Of a stretch of DNA of 64,000 nucleotides, positions 43,608 through 51,615 are shown one piece after another. Position numbers and translations under genes: made by a program. The DNA comes from Flavobacterium limnosediminis JC2902 (GTDB taxonomy: Bacteria; Bacteroidota; Bacteroidia; Flavobacteriales; Flavobacteriaceae), in assembly GCF_000498535.1 (NCBI RefSeq), contig NZ_AVGG01000007.1:62001-126000 (forward strand). The letters run 5' to 3'. The notes under the pieces were generated by a model, which was given only the letters and a program-made list of their open reading frames with translations, was not told the DNA's origin and did not search any database. How positions within the stretch are numbered: position 1 is the first letter of the stretch; each line of letters starts with the position of its first letter.

Positions 43608-44972
43608 ATGAGAAAAATTCTACTTCTGTCATGTTCTTTACTTTCCATAAGCGCCTTTTCACAGGAGCATTTTTCAGGAATCAACACTTCCAAAAGAACC
43701 GGATTACTTAATGCTTATATCAATCCGGCCGAGTTAAATAATATGTTCCGAACTTATGATGTCAATGTTTTCAACATGAGTCTGAACGTTTCCAATAATA
43801 AAATCAGCTTTTCTGATATTACTGAAGGAGAGAACATTGAAGATAAAATTTTTACCGGAACAGAACCTGTCAGCATGCGTGTTGACGCTTTGGTTCAGGG
43901 TCCTTCTTTCGGAATGAAAGTTAAAAAATGGGCTTTTGCCGTTACTACTGCAGGAAATATTAAAGCCAACGCCATAGATATTGATGTGAACCTTGGAAAC
44001 GCACTTAACAATTCTTTCTTAGGGACATCACAGATAAATTCTCAATACAACCAAAGAATGAACGGTGTTACCTGGGGTGAAATTAATCTTTCCGCAGCCC
44101 GAACCATTTATGAAAATGAGCAGCATAAATTCAATGCGGGAGCGACTTTTAAATTACTTTTCCCCGGTTCCTATACAAATTTCGGATTGGAGAATCTACA
44201 GGGAACCATTATTGCCGATCCTTTAACCGGTGATGTTTACCTGTCTGGTGCGAGTGCTAATGTAAATTTTTCTTATTCGGGTTCATTAGCTGAAAGTTAC
44301 GAAGACAGTTCAAATTATAACGAACTTTTCGCTGGAGGTTTGAACGGTTTCGGTACCGATTTTGGTTTCAATTACCAATTAAAAGAAAAAGCAACTGCTG
44401 TTGCTGAAGGTGAGACACCTAAGCCACAAGGATATAAATTAAATGCCGGTCTTTCTTTCAGAAATATAGGCAGTATGACTTTTAAAGACGATAACAATCA
44501 TTCTGCTAACTACACACTTGATATTCCTGCAACCGACCCGCTGAATCTTGACGAATTTGAGGATACGGAAAGTGTTGCTGAAATTGAGCAAATATTGATT
44601 GATAATGGTTATCTAAAGGAAACTGCTTCAAGTAAAGATTTCAAAGTAAAACTTCCTGCCGTAATAAATGCGTACGTTGACTATAAAATTTACAACAAAT
44701 GGTCGGTTTCTGCCTATACGCAACAGAAATTATCAGATGACAGTCAGAATGATTTCTCGACAATCCAAAATATCATTACACTGACTCCTCGATTCGGAGG
44801 GGAAAACTATGAGATTTACATGCCTTTTTCAGACAATGAAGTTTCCGGATTTACAACTGGTTTCGGAGTTAGGTTAGGCGGATTTTTCCTTGGTTCGGGT
44901 TCGATTGTAACTGCGGCATTGAGTGATTCCAAACAGGCTGATTTTTACTTTGGATTCAGATTCGGAATATAA
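43608..44972 (+). CDS. DUF5723-family outer-membrane protein
   Basis: A 454-residue exported protein. The start at 43608 is chosen because it begins with the signal peptide MRKILLLSCSLLSISAFSQ; the frame is open further upstream but overlaps the synthase gene. The mature part resembles the DUF5723 family: GLLNAYINPAELNNMFRTYDVNVFNMSLNVSN, MNGVTWGEINLSAARTIYENEQHKFNAGATFKLLFPG, KLNAGLSFRNIGSMTF, LPAVINAYVDYKIYNKWSVSAY and a final FYFGFRFGI. It is probably a barrel-like protein of unknown function, followed closely by a membrane protein gene. Confidence 0.85.
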   Translation: MRKILLLSCSLLSISAFSQEHFSGINTSKRTGLLNAYINPAELNNMFRTYDVNVFNMSLNVSNNKISFSDITEGENIEDKIFTGTEPVSMRVDALVQGPSFGMKVKKWAFAVTTAGNIKANAIDIDVNLGNALNNSFLGTSQINSQYNQRMNGVTWGEINLSAARTIYENEQHKFNAGATFKLLFPGSYTNFGLENLQGTIIADPLTGDVYLSGASANVNFSYSGSLAESYEDSSNYNELFAGGLNGFGTDFGFNYQLKEKATAVAEGETPKPQGYKLNAGLSFRNIGSMTFKDDNNHSANYTLDIPATDPLNLDEFEDTESVAEIEQILIDNGYLKETASSKDFKVKLPAVINAYVDYKIYNKWSVSAYTQQKLSDDSQNDFSTIQNIITLTPRFGGENYEIYMPFSDNEVSGFTTGFGVRLGGFFLGSGSIVTAALSDSKQADFYFGFRFGI

Positions 44973-44987
44973 TATTTACAATAAAAA

Positions 44988-45737
44988 ATGAATTACATCA
45001 ACAAGCGTCTTAACGAAGTAAGACAAAACGGTTATCAGATTGATCTTGGGGATTTGATAAACGAAAGTTTTGAAAGTTATAAGAAAATTGCACTTTTGGC
45101 TGGGTTAGCACTGCTGATCGTAATTTTAACATTGATAATTGTTGTTGTTTTCGGATTATCCTATTTTACGGATTTTGAAAATCTGTCGGAAGAAAGCATG
45201 ATAATGAATTTCGCCACATTTTCTCCTGTGGAAATAGCGGCGTATATCGGAGGAGTTTCACTATTTGCAATGTTTTTGGCTCCGTTTACTGCGGGTTTGA
45301 TTAAAATCGTTCACGATGTGGAAACCAAGGATGAGGTTTCTTTTGCTACTATTTTTGAATGCTACAAGGCCGGTTATTTAAAGGACCTGCTCTTGTCTTC
45401 ATTAATAATTTCACTGATTACAAGCACATTAACAGTGGTGTTTCAGATTATTCATCTGGATTTTGTAGGAACGCTGCTAAGTTATGTGATTGGTTTTCTG
45501 ATGTGTATGACAATCCCGCTGATTGTCTTTGGAAAATTATCGGCAATGAGTGCAATCAGTAACAGCATTATGGTGGTTTCCAAGCAACCGCTGATTATAT
45601 TTTTGGCTTTATTGCTCGCTGCAATTGGTTCATTCATAGGATTTTTTGGTTTTTGCATAGGGATATTCTTCACATTGCCTTACCTTTATTGTATGTATTA
45701 TGCAATTTACAAACACAGTGTTGGATTTGAAGAGTAA
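44988..45737 (+). CDS. polytopic membrane protein, unknown function
   Basis: A 249-residue protein. A soluble N-terminus (about 1-32, with IDLGDLINESFESYKK) is followed by about six membrane segments (for example 33-57, 80-105, 120-150, 155-180 and 195-240). The pattern of a short amphipathic N-terminus and GLIKIVHDVETKDEVSFATIFE is like small membrane proteins widespread in Bacteroidetes, without a known role. It starts 15 nt after the DUF5723 gene and is likely co-transcribed. Confidence 0.75.
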   Translation: MNYINKRLNEVRQNGYQIDLGDLINESFESYKKIALLAGLALLIVILTLIIVVVFGLSYFTDFENLSEESMIMNFATFSPVEIAAYIGGVSLFAMFLAPFTAGLIKIVHDVETKDEVSFATIFECYKAGYLKDLLLSSLIISLITSTLTVVFQIIHLDFVGTLLSYVIGFLMCMTIPLIVFGKLSAMSAISNSIMVVSKQPLIIFLALLLAAIGSFIGFFGFCIGIFFTLPYLYCMYYAIYKHSVGFEE

Positions 45738-45777
45738 TACATAACAATAGATTATTTTATTTTAAATTTTGTTTGTT

Positions 45778-46632
45778 ATGAAATGGAAAGGCTATAGAAA
45801 AAGTGACAATGTTGAGGACCGAAGAGGAATGTCTACCGGAGGAAAAACCCTCGTTGGTGGCGGAATTTTGGGAATTATCATTTTGCTTGTAAATCTTTTT
45901 GGCGGAGAAAATGCACAGCAACTCACTCCTATTTTAGAGCAGATACAACAGGGACAGCCCCAACAAACAGAACAACGGGAACTTACCGCTGAAGAAATTG
46001 AAATTGGTGATTTCGTAAACGCCAATTTCGCCATTATGGAAGATACGTGGGGTAAAATATTTGAGGAAAACGGCATGACCTATGAAAAACCTAAAATGGT
46101 TTTATTTACAGATCAAGTCCAAACCGCTTGTGGTGGAGCGACTTCTGCTTCAGGTCCTTTCTATTGCCCCGGAGATAAAAAGGTATATATGGATATGGCT
46201 TTTTTTGAAGAACTCAGAACGCGGTTTGGTGCCAAAGGAGGTGATTTTGCGATCGCTTATGTTATGGCACATGAAGTTGGGCATCATGTACAAACCCTAT
46301 TGGGAACTTCTGCAAAAGTAAGACAACTGCAAAGCAACAGAAGTGAGACCGAAGCCAACAAATTATCGGTTTGCCTGGAACTTCAGGCCGATTTTTATGC
46401 AGGATTATGGGCCTACCACAACAAACAGTTTTTAGAAGAAGGTGATATTGAAGAAGCATTAAGTGCAGCCAATGCCGTTGGTGATGACGCCATTCAGACA
46501 AAAATGCAGGGACAGGTAAATCAGGAATCGTTTACACACGGCAGTTCCGAGCAGCGGATGAAATGGTTTATGCGTGGTTATAAAACCGGGGACATCCGTC
46601 AGGGAGATACTTTTGCTGAAGAAATGAGATAA
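45778..46632 (+). CDS. neutral zinc metallopeptidase (YpfJ family)
   Basis: A 284-residue protein with a membrane segment near 22-42 (TLVGGGILGIIILLVNLFGG). The zinc motif HEVGHHVQTLLG is near residue 166, and the downstream acid is in CLELQADFYAGLWAYHNK. Family segments include MKWKGYRKSDNVEDRRG, QTACGGATSASGPFYCPGDKKVYMDMAFF and FTHGSSEQRMKWFMRGY. The start at 45778 matches the family N-terminus better than an upstream TTG. The protease is predicted to face the periplasm; its substrate is unknown. Confidence 0.92.
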   Translation: MKWKGYRKSDNVEDRRGMSTGGKTLVGGGILGIIILLVNLFGGENAQQLTPILEQIQQGQPQQTEQRELTAEEIEIGDFVNANFAIMEDTWGKIFEENGMTYEKPKMVLFTDQVQTACGGATSASGPFYCPGDKKVYMDMAFFEELRTRFGAKGGDFAIAYVMAHEVGHHVQTLLGTSAKVRQLQSNRSETEANKLSVCLELQADFYAGLWAYHNKQFLEEGDIEEALSAANAVGDDAIQTKMQGQVNQESFTHGSSEQRMKWFMRGYKTGDIRQGDTFAEEMR

Positions 46633-46689
46633 GCCAGCAGATTACAGACTGTTGTATTTACTAACCCTTATACATTTCGGTAATCTGAT

Positions 46690-46733
46690 AAAAAAAAGAG
46701 TATGGTTTTTGTAATCCAAACTCTTTTTTTTAA
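46690..46733. terminator. bidirectional terminator
   Basis: AAAAAAGAGT pairs with ACTCTTTTTT around a partly paired loop (ATGG/CCAA region). It lies between the metallopeptidase and the convergent minus-strand barrel gene. Confidence 0.82.
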
Positions 46734-46775
46734 TTCTATATTAAAAATCCTTTCGGTCTGAACTCCCCTATTTTC

Positions 46776-47357
46776 TTAAAACACATATCCTAAATTAAGT
46801 GCAAGATAGCTTTGAGCATCAATGTCGTCGGCATCCGTTCCTATAATATATTTAGCGGTAAATGAAATCATGGCATCGGGTCCTGCTTGAAAAATTGCTC
46901 CAGCCTCGGGTCTAAACGCAAATTGGAATGCTTCATCTTCTATCATGAAAACCCCCATTTCAGTTCTTTTGGAAATATAATTGCCTCCAATACCAAAACC
47001 CACAAAAGGATTAATTTTTGTGTTCGGCTTAAAATAATAATCACCCGCAACCATCATGGGAACATTGTGTAAATAACGGAATTGAATACCTGTAAGTGAT
47101 TCATTACCGTTGACATATGTACCATAATCCTTTTTTTCATAGAAGAAGTTATACCCGATACCAACCCCTACTCCAATGTTAGGTTTCACCATATTTCGAT
47201 ATTCAAATCCAAGACCTCTGAAACTGACATTGTCTATAAAATCAGAAGCTAATCCCACCGAATATTCCATTGAATAAACATGTTTTGATCCCTGACTGTA
47301 TGATATGGAAGTTAATAAACATCCAAAAAACAAGAAAGTATAAAATAGTTTTTTCAT
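46776..47357 (-). CDS. small outer-membrane beta-barrel protein
   Basis: A 193-residue protein with a signal peptide (FYTFLFFGCLLTSISYSQ) and an eight-strand-type barrel: HVYSMEYSVGLASDFIDNVSFRGLGFEYR, NIGVGVGIGYNFFYEKK, GIQFRYLHNVPMMVAGDYYF, NPFVGFGIGGNYIS, RPEAGAIFQAGPDAMISFTAKYI and a terminal ALNLGYVF. Porin-superfamily (OmpA/OmpW-like) barrels of this size are common. It starts 11 nt after the DUF4136 gene stop and is likely co-transcribed with it. Confidence 0.8.
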   Translation of the reverse strand: MKKLFYTFLFFGCLLTSISYSQGSKHVYSMEYSVGLASDFIDNVSFRGLGFEYRNMVKPNIGVGVGIGYNFFYEKKDYGTYVNGNESLTGIQFRYLHNVPMMVAGDYYFKPNTKINPFVGFGIGGNYISKRTEMGVFMIEDEAFQFAFRPEAGAIFQAGPDAMISFTAKYIIGTDADDIDAQSYLALNLGYVF

Positions 47358-47368
47358 AATCGCTTCAA

Positions 47369-47995
47369 TTAGTTAGTTTTTAAATATGGAGATTGTTCAA
47401 AAACCTGATCAATACCTTTATTAATTCTGCTTTCATTGTAAGTTCCCTGAAACAATCCGTTGAGAGCTCCTGTCCAAACCGCTTTTCTCTGTCCATTATT
47501 GTTCAGAGCATTATAGTCAATCATGGTAAATAATAAAGTTCCTGTAGTATAACTGGTAACCACCGGATAGGGATAGTACCATCCGCCTCCGCAATAATAC
47601 GGATCCCAATAACACCAATATCCTCCACCCCAAACCGAAATTGTTGTAGTCGTCCATGAAACAGGCAAAAATTCTACATCAGGTTTTGGAGCCGTAGGGT
47701 TATCAAAATCCGGATTTTCAATTTTTGTCCACCCCAAAGCCTGAAGATTAGTATCAATTCTTGCCAAAATATTGGCAGCAGGCCCATCCGGAACAACTTC
47801 GATTTCTTCATCATCTCCCAAAATGACAATTTCTTCAGGCATAGAATATGTTCCGGCATTTTGAAAATTATACCCCTCATCATAAGCCGAGTAAACAATA
47901 TCAAAATCCTCCGTATTTTCCGCTCCATCGGGGTAGCATCCTGAGAACAAAACAAAAGATGCCATTAAAATCAGCGTAAAAATTTTTTGTTTCAT
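47369..47995 (-). CDS. DUF4136 lipoprotein
   Basis: A 208-residue protein from the start at 47995 (MKQKIFTLILMASFVLFSGC), with a lipobox LFSGC giving lipid attachment at Cys20. A first ATG three codons earlier is less likely. The mature part resembles DUF4136: DFDIVYSAYDEGYNFQNAGTYSMPEEI, AANILARIDTNLQALGWTKIENPDFDNPTAPKPDVEFLPV, an aromatic loop rich in W/Y/G, GTLLFTMIDYNA and KAVWTGALNGLFQG. It is followed by the small barrel gene. Function is unknown. Confidence 0.85.
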   Translation of the reverse strand: MKQKIFTLILMASFVLFSGCYPDGAENTEDFDIVYSAYDEGYNFQNAGTYSMPEEIVILGDDEEIEVVPDGPAANILARIDTNLQALGWTKIENPDFDNPTAPKPDVEFLPVSWTTTTISVWGGGYWCYWDPYYCGGGWYYPYPVVTSYTTGTLLFTMIDYNALNNNGQRKAVWTGALNGLFQGTYNESRINKGIDQVFEQSPYLKTN

Positions 47996-48203
47996 AATAT
48001 TCATTTTTGAGTTAGTAATAAATGTTTAACAAAAAAACTTATTAAACTTACAAAACAAAACTTCGAAACATATCTATAAAGACATAAAAATCGTTAAAAC
48101 GTAATTAAATTGCTTTAAGTAACATATTTATATTGAACAGAAATTTATGATTACTAATTACTTGAACACTGATTGAACTTCCCTGATTACTGCACACTGC
48201 AAC

Positions 48204-49739
48204 CTACCCCAGCCATCCGTCCCGATCCAGACTGCGGTACTGAATCGCTTCCGAAATATGATTAGACTCCACTTTTTCCGAACCCTCCAAATCGGCGATA
48301 GTTCGTGATACTTTCAGGATTCTGTCGTAGGCACGGGCGGAAAGGTTCAACCGTTCCATCGCTGTTTTTAATAGTTGAAGTGACGTTGGGTCTAAAGCAC
48401 AATGCTCCCGAATTTGCTTCGTACTCATCTGCGCATTGTAATGAATGTTTTCGAAATTCTCAAACCGAACCGACTGGATTTCCCTTGCCTTTGTTACCCG
48501 TTTTCTGATTTCCACACTGCTTTCTCCGTTTCGGGTGTCGGACAGTTTTTCAAACGGAACGGGAGTCACTTCGACATGAATATCGATACGGTCTAATAGA
48601 GGACCGGAAATCTTACTGAGATACCGTTGCATCTCGGCAGGAGAGGAACTTACAGGTGCATCGGGATCGTTAAAATACCCACCCGGACTCGGATTCATAC
48701 TGGCCACCAACATAAACGATGATGGATAAGTGATTGTAAACTTCGCTCTCGAAATCGTTACTTCCCTGTCTTCCAAGGGTTGTCGCATCACTTCCAAAAC
48801 TTCACGTTTAAATTCGGGCAATTCATCCAAAAACAAAACACCATTGTGTGCCAGGGATATTTCTCCCGGTTGCGGATAACTTCCCCCGCCAACCAACGCA
48901 GCCGAAGAAGCATTATGATGCGGACTCCGAAATGGTCTTTGGTTCATCAATCCCGTTTCTTTTACCTTACCGGCGACGCTGTGAATTTTGGTAGTTTCCA
49001 AGGCTTCTTTTAACGTCATGGGCGGTAAAATACTCGGTAATCGTTTGGCTAACATTGTTTTTCCTGCTCCGGGCGGACCAATCAAAATAAGATTATGTCC
49101 TCCTGCTGCGGCAATTTCCATGCAACGTTTAATTGACTCCTGCCCTCTTACTTCGGAAAAATCAAACTCGGGATAATCTAATGTTTTATAAAATTCTTCA
49201 CGGGTATTGATTACGGTGGGTTCCAATGTTCCTTTGCCTTCAAAAAAATCAATAACTTCCAGTACATTTTCTACTCCGTAAACATCAAGTCCAGTAACAA
49301 TAGCGGCTTCTTTTACGTTTTCCTTAGGTAAAAAGAATCCTTTATAACCTTCTTCCTTCGCTTTAATGGCAATCGACAAAGCGCCTTTTATGGGTTGCAT
49401 GCCCCCGTCTAACGAAAGTTCGCCCATAATAATGTACTTGCTGACTTCTTCTGATTTTATCTGCCCTGTAGCGGCTAAAATTCCGATGGCAATGGTTAAA
49501 TCGTAAGCGGAACCTTCTTTTCTCAAATCGGCGGGTGCCATATTAATGGTTATCTTTTTTACGGGAAGTTGATAACCGTTGTTTTTTAAGGCCGCAGCAA
49601 TGCGATAACTGCTCTCTTTTATGGCGTTATCGGGTAATCCTACCAAGTGGTAGCCTACTCCTTTATCAATGTTTACCTCTACGGTAATGGTCGTGGCGTC
49701 AACTCCGAATACGGCGCTTCCAAATACTTTAACTAACAT
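48204..49739 (-). CDS. comM: YifB/ComM-family Mg-chelatase-like AAA+ ATPase
   Basis: A 511-residue protein beginning [20 protein letters not shown]. The start at 49739 is typical of the family. An N-terminal Lon-substrate-like ChlI domain (about 5-175) leads into an AAA+ Mg-chelatase domain with Walker [62 protein letters not shown] and a C-terminal [10 protein letters not shown]. ComM promotes branch migration in natural transformation in Vibrio; here a recombination role is likely. The first 8 codons and leader are duplicated at 50778-50821. Confidence 0.94.
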   Translation of the reverse strand: MLVKVFGSAVFGVDATTITVEVNIDKGVGYHLVGLPDNAIKESSYRIAAALKNNGYQLPVKKITINMAPADLRKEGSAYDLTIAIGILAATGQIKSEEVSKYIIMGELSLDGGMQPIKGALSIAIKAKEEGYKGFFLPKENVKEAAIVTGLDVYGVENVLEVIDFFEGKGTLEPTVINTREEFYKTLDYPEFDFSEVRGQESIKRCMEIAAAGGHNLILIGPPGAGKTMLAKRLPSILPPMTLKEALETTKIHSVAGKVKETGLMNQRPFRSPHHNASSAALVGGGSYPQPGEISLAHNGVLFLDELPEFKREVLEVMRQPLEDREVTISRAKFTITYPSSFMLVASMNPSPGGYFNDPDAPVSSSPAEMQRYLSKISGPLLDRIDIHVEVTPVPFEKLSDTRNGESSVEIRKRVTKAREIQSVRFENFENIHYNAQMSTKQIREHCALDPTSLQLLKTAMERLNLSARAYDRILKVSRTIADLEGSEKVESNHISEAIQYRSLDRDGWLG

Positions 49740-49760
49740 GGCGTGTAAATTTTTTATAAA
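49717..49760. repeat. 44-bp direct repeat, copy 1 (comM start region)
   Basis: The block beginning CTTCCAAATACTTTAACTAA recurs exactly at 50778-50821, 1061 bp away. This copy contains the comM ATG and its first eight codons. Between the copies lie only a DUF6705 gene and its terminator. Confidence 0.9.
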
Positions 49761-49983
49761 AATAATACTTTTCTCATAAAAATTCAAATTAAAACCTGAA
49801 GATTGAAATTCACTATAACAAAAGAAACAGAAACTGAAAAAATGAAAATTAAACGAATTCTAAATTAGTTCATGGAAATCTCATATGCCAAATTCGGGAA
49901 AGGACTGAATCGGTTTTTGGTGTTGCGAATATGGATTATGGATTGATTTGTGTTGCGACGGATAAATTATTTGAATATGAATA

Positions 49984-50016
49984 AAAAAGCGACTTTCAGA
50001 TAGAACTGAAAGCCGC
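49984..50016 (-). terminator. terminator of the DUF6705 gene
   Basis: On the minus strand GCGGCTTTCAG pairs with CTGAAAGTCGC (one mismatch), followed by TTTTTT. It lies 33 nt after the DUF6705 stop. The rest of the gap to comM (49788-49983) shows no intact gene. Confidence 0.8.
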
Positions 50017-50048
50017 AATTACAACAAACGTAAATCGTAAATATTTAT

Positions 50049-50678
50049 CTATACTCTTGTTAGTGTATATTCCCCAAAAGGTAAACTAAAACCTTTATAT
50101 TCATCCCCCAATCCAGCAGGAATACCACTTGCTGAATCTTTCATTATAAATTGAACTTTCAACTTTTCTACTCCGCCTTCCATTACACGTCTAATAATAA
50201 AATGAGCACCAGCTGCCCAATCAGGGTTTCTACTTGTCAGCTCTTGAAATACCATGACTAATCTTTTTGTTACATCACAACCAACACATTCGGGAAACTG
50301 ATTAATTTTATATCTCATTAGGCTATACATATTATACATATGAATATCACTATGATTGACATCAATATTATTTAGTGTATTTACGACAGTAATATCGTTT
50401 ACTTTATATTCATATTCACCTATCAAAAAATCTCTATAAAAAGTTGCGCCTCGCCTTGTTTCCATAAACCTTGGTTTCTTTATAAATTTCACTTTTAAAT
50501 AAGTAGTACCATCATTAAATAACCACTCTCCAACATATTGGTCTTGAAAATTTTCAGTGTCCTTGTAATAAAAATTATTTCTTTTATCCGCAGAACCAAT
50601 CTGATATATCGGAAATATTGTTTGAGATTTACATGATATAGCAGAAAATATCAATAAGTTTAAAATTAGATTTTTCAT
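50049..50678 (-). CDS. DUF6705 lipoprotein-like protein
   Basis: A 209-residue protein from ATG 50678 (MKNLILNLLIFSAISCKSQT); Cys16 in the lipobox-like SAISC is probably lipidated. Family-typical segments are YYKDTENFQDQYVGEWLFNDGTTYLKV, FLIGEYEYKVNDITVVNTLNNID and EYKGFSLPFGEYTLTRV. DUF6705 is restricted to Flavobacteria and often multicopy; its role is unknown. It lies inside a 1061-bp module bounded by 44-bp direct repeats copied from the comM start, which suggests recent acquisition or local duplication. Confidence 0.82.
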   Translation of the reverse strand: MKNLILNLLIFSAISCKSQTIFPIYQIGSADKRNNFYYKDTENFQDQYVGEWLFNDGTTYLKVKFIKKPRFMETRRGATFYRDFLIGEYEYKVNDITVVNTLNNIDVNHSDIHMYNMYSLMRYKINQFPECVGCDVTKRLVMVFQELTSRNPDWAAGAHFIIRRVMEGGVEKLKVQFIMKDSASGIPAGLGDEYKGFSLPFGEYTLTRV

Positions 50679-50777
50679 AATACAATATATTAAATTAAAA
50701 TTATGAACTGGAAACACTAATTTCAATTTATTCTAAAAAAAAACTTACCGTTGCAATCTAATATATGCATATTCACA

Positions 50778-50821
50778 CTTCCAAATACTTTAACTAACAT
50801 GGCGTGTAAATTTTTTATAAA
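50778..50821. repeat. 44-bp direct repeat, copy 2
   Basis: It is identical to 49717-49760. It carries a decapitated comM start that reads MLVKVFGS and then runs into unrelated sequence. It forms the boundary with the PH-domain gene. Confidence 0.9.
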
Positions 50822-50853
50822 TTTATAAAAAAATTTAAACACGTAAGAAAATT

Positions 50854-51231
50854 ATGGGATTATTTAACGCCATCATGGGGAATGCTTCAGAAGTAAGCAT
50901 CGAAAAAATTTCACAGGAATTTCAACCGATTTTAATCAACGGAGAACACATTGAAAAAGCATTCAAAATCGTTCGTGACATGTTTGTTTTCACTAACAAA
51001 CGTCTGATTTTAGTTGACAAACAAGGAATTACAGGTTCAAAGGTAGATTACCAATCCATTCCTTACAGCAGCATTAAAAAATTCTCAAAAGAAAGTGCGG
51101 GATTAATGGATTTGGATGCCGAACTGAAAATCTGGGTAACCGGAGAATCAATGCCAATTAAAAAGCAATTCGGAAAAGACAATAACATCAACGAAGTATA
51201 TCAGATTTTAAGTCAGCATATCCTTAAATAA
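50854..51231 (+). CDS. bacterial PH-domain protein
   Basis: A 125-residue soluble protein resembling bacterial PH (bPH) domains, with beta strands ending in a helix: IEKAFKIVRDMFVFTNKRLILVDKQG, SKVDYQSIPYSSIKKFSKESAG, DLDAELKIWVTG and a C-terminal helix NINEVYQILSQHILK. The region VFTNKRLILVDKQG is typical. It covers nearly the whole protein, so it is a single-domain form. Partner and role are unknown. Confidence 0.85.
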   Translation: MGLFNAIMGNASEVSIEKISQEFQPILINGEHIEKAFKIVRDMFVFTNKRLILVDKQGITGSKVDYQSIPYSSIKKFSKESAGLMDLDAELKIWVTGESMPIKKQFGKDNNINEVYQILSQHILK

Positions 51232-51248
51232 TAAGAATATCTTTATTA

Positions 51249-51340
51249 CACTATCGACCGGACACATCCATCAGATAGAATATAAAAACACAGATTCCAC
51301 AAATTTTCACAGATTAATTTCTGAAAAAAACTTGTGGAAT
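51249..51340. repeat. solo element end and inverted repeat
   Basis: CTATCGACCGGACACATC near 51249 matches the terminal repeat of the 173-bp element, without a full copy. Next to it AGATTCCACAA (51293-51303) pairs exactly with TTGTGGAATCT (51330-51340), with a CACAGATT-type low-complexity segment in between. A very similar segment is at 24899-24935. Confidence 0.6.
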
Positions 51341-51367
51341 CTTTATTAAAAAAATGCCTTAAGAAAC

Positions 51368-51540
51368 CTACCATCTGGAAACATCTCTAAAAAATAGTAT
51401 GCAGAGGATACAGATTGAAAAGATTTTCACTGATTTCATATTCTTATTAAAAAACTTAGCCACGAATTCACTAATTAATTTGTACAAATTAGTGAATTCG
51501 TGGCTAAAATTTTATTTAAATATTTATGTCCGAAAGGTAC
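51368..51540. mobile_element. 173-bp MITE-like element, copy 2
   Basis: It has the same length as copy 1 and is in the opposite orientation. My ungapped hand alignment gives 16 differences in 173 positions. It begins CTACCATCTGG, ends AAGGTAC, and contains the same 52-bp palindrome (around 51459-51510), unchanged. A 10-bp target duplication CTTAAGAAAC lies at 51358-51367 and 51541-51550. It fills most of the 384-bp gap between the PH-domain gene and dsbD; the rest (51551-51615) shows nothing. Confidence 0.82.
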
Positions 51541-51615
51541 CTTAAGAAACAAATTATAAAAATTTACAAATCAACAGTTTTCAACTAAATTAAAAACTTA
51601 TAACTTCCCGCTCTT

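Noticed and set aside
49861..49975. Degenerate gene remnant in the gap before comM
   Set aside because: Short open stretches are broken by stops and match nothing recognisable.
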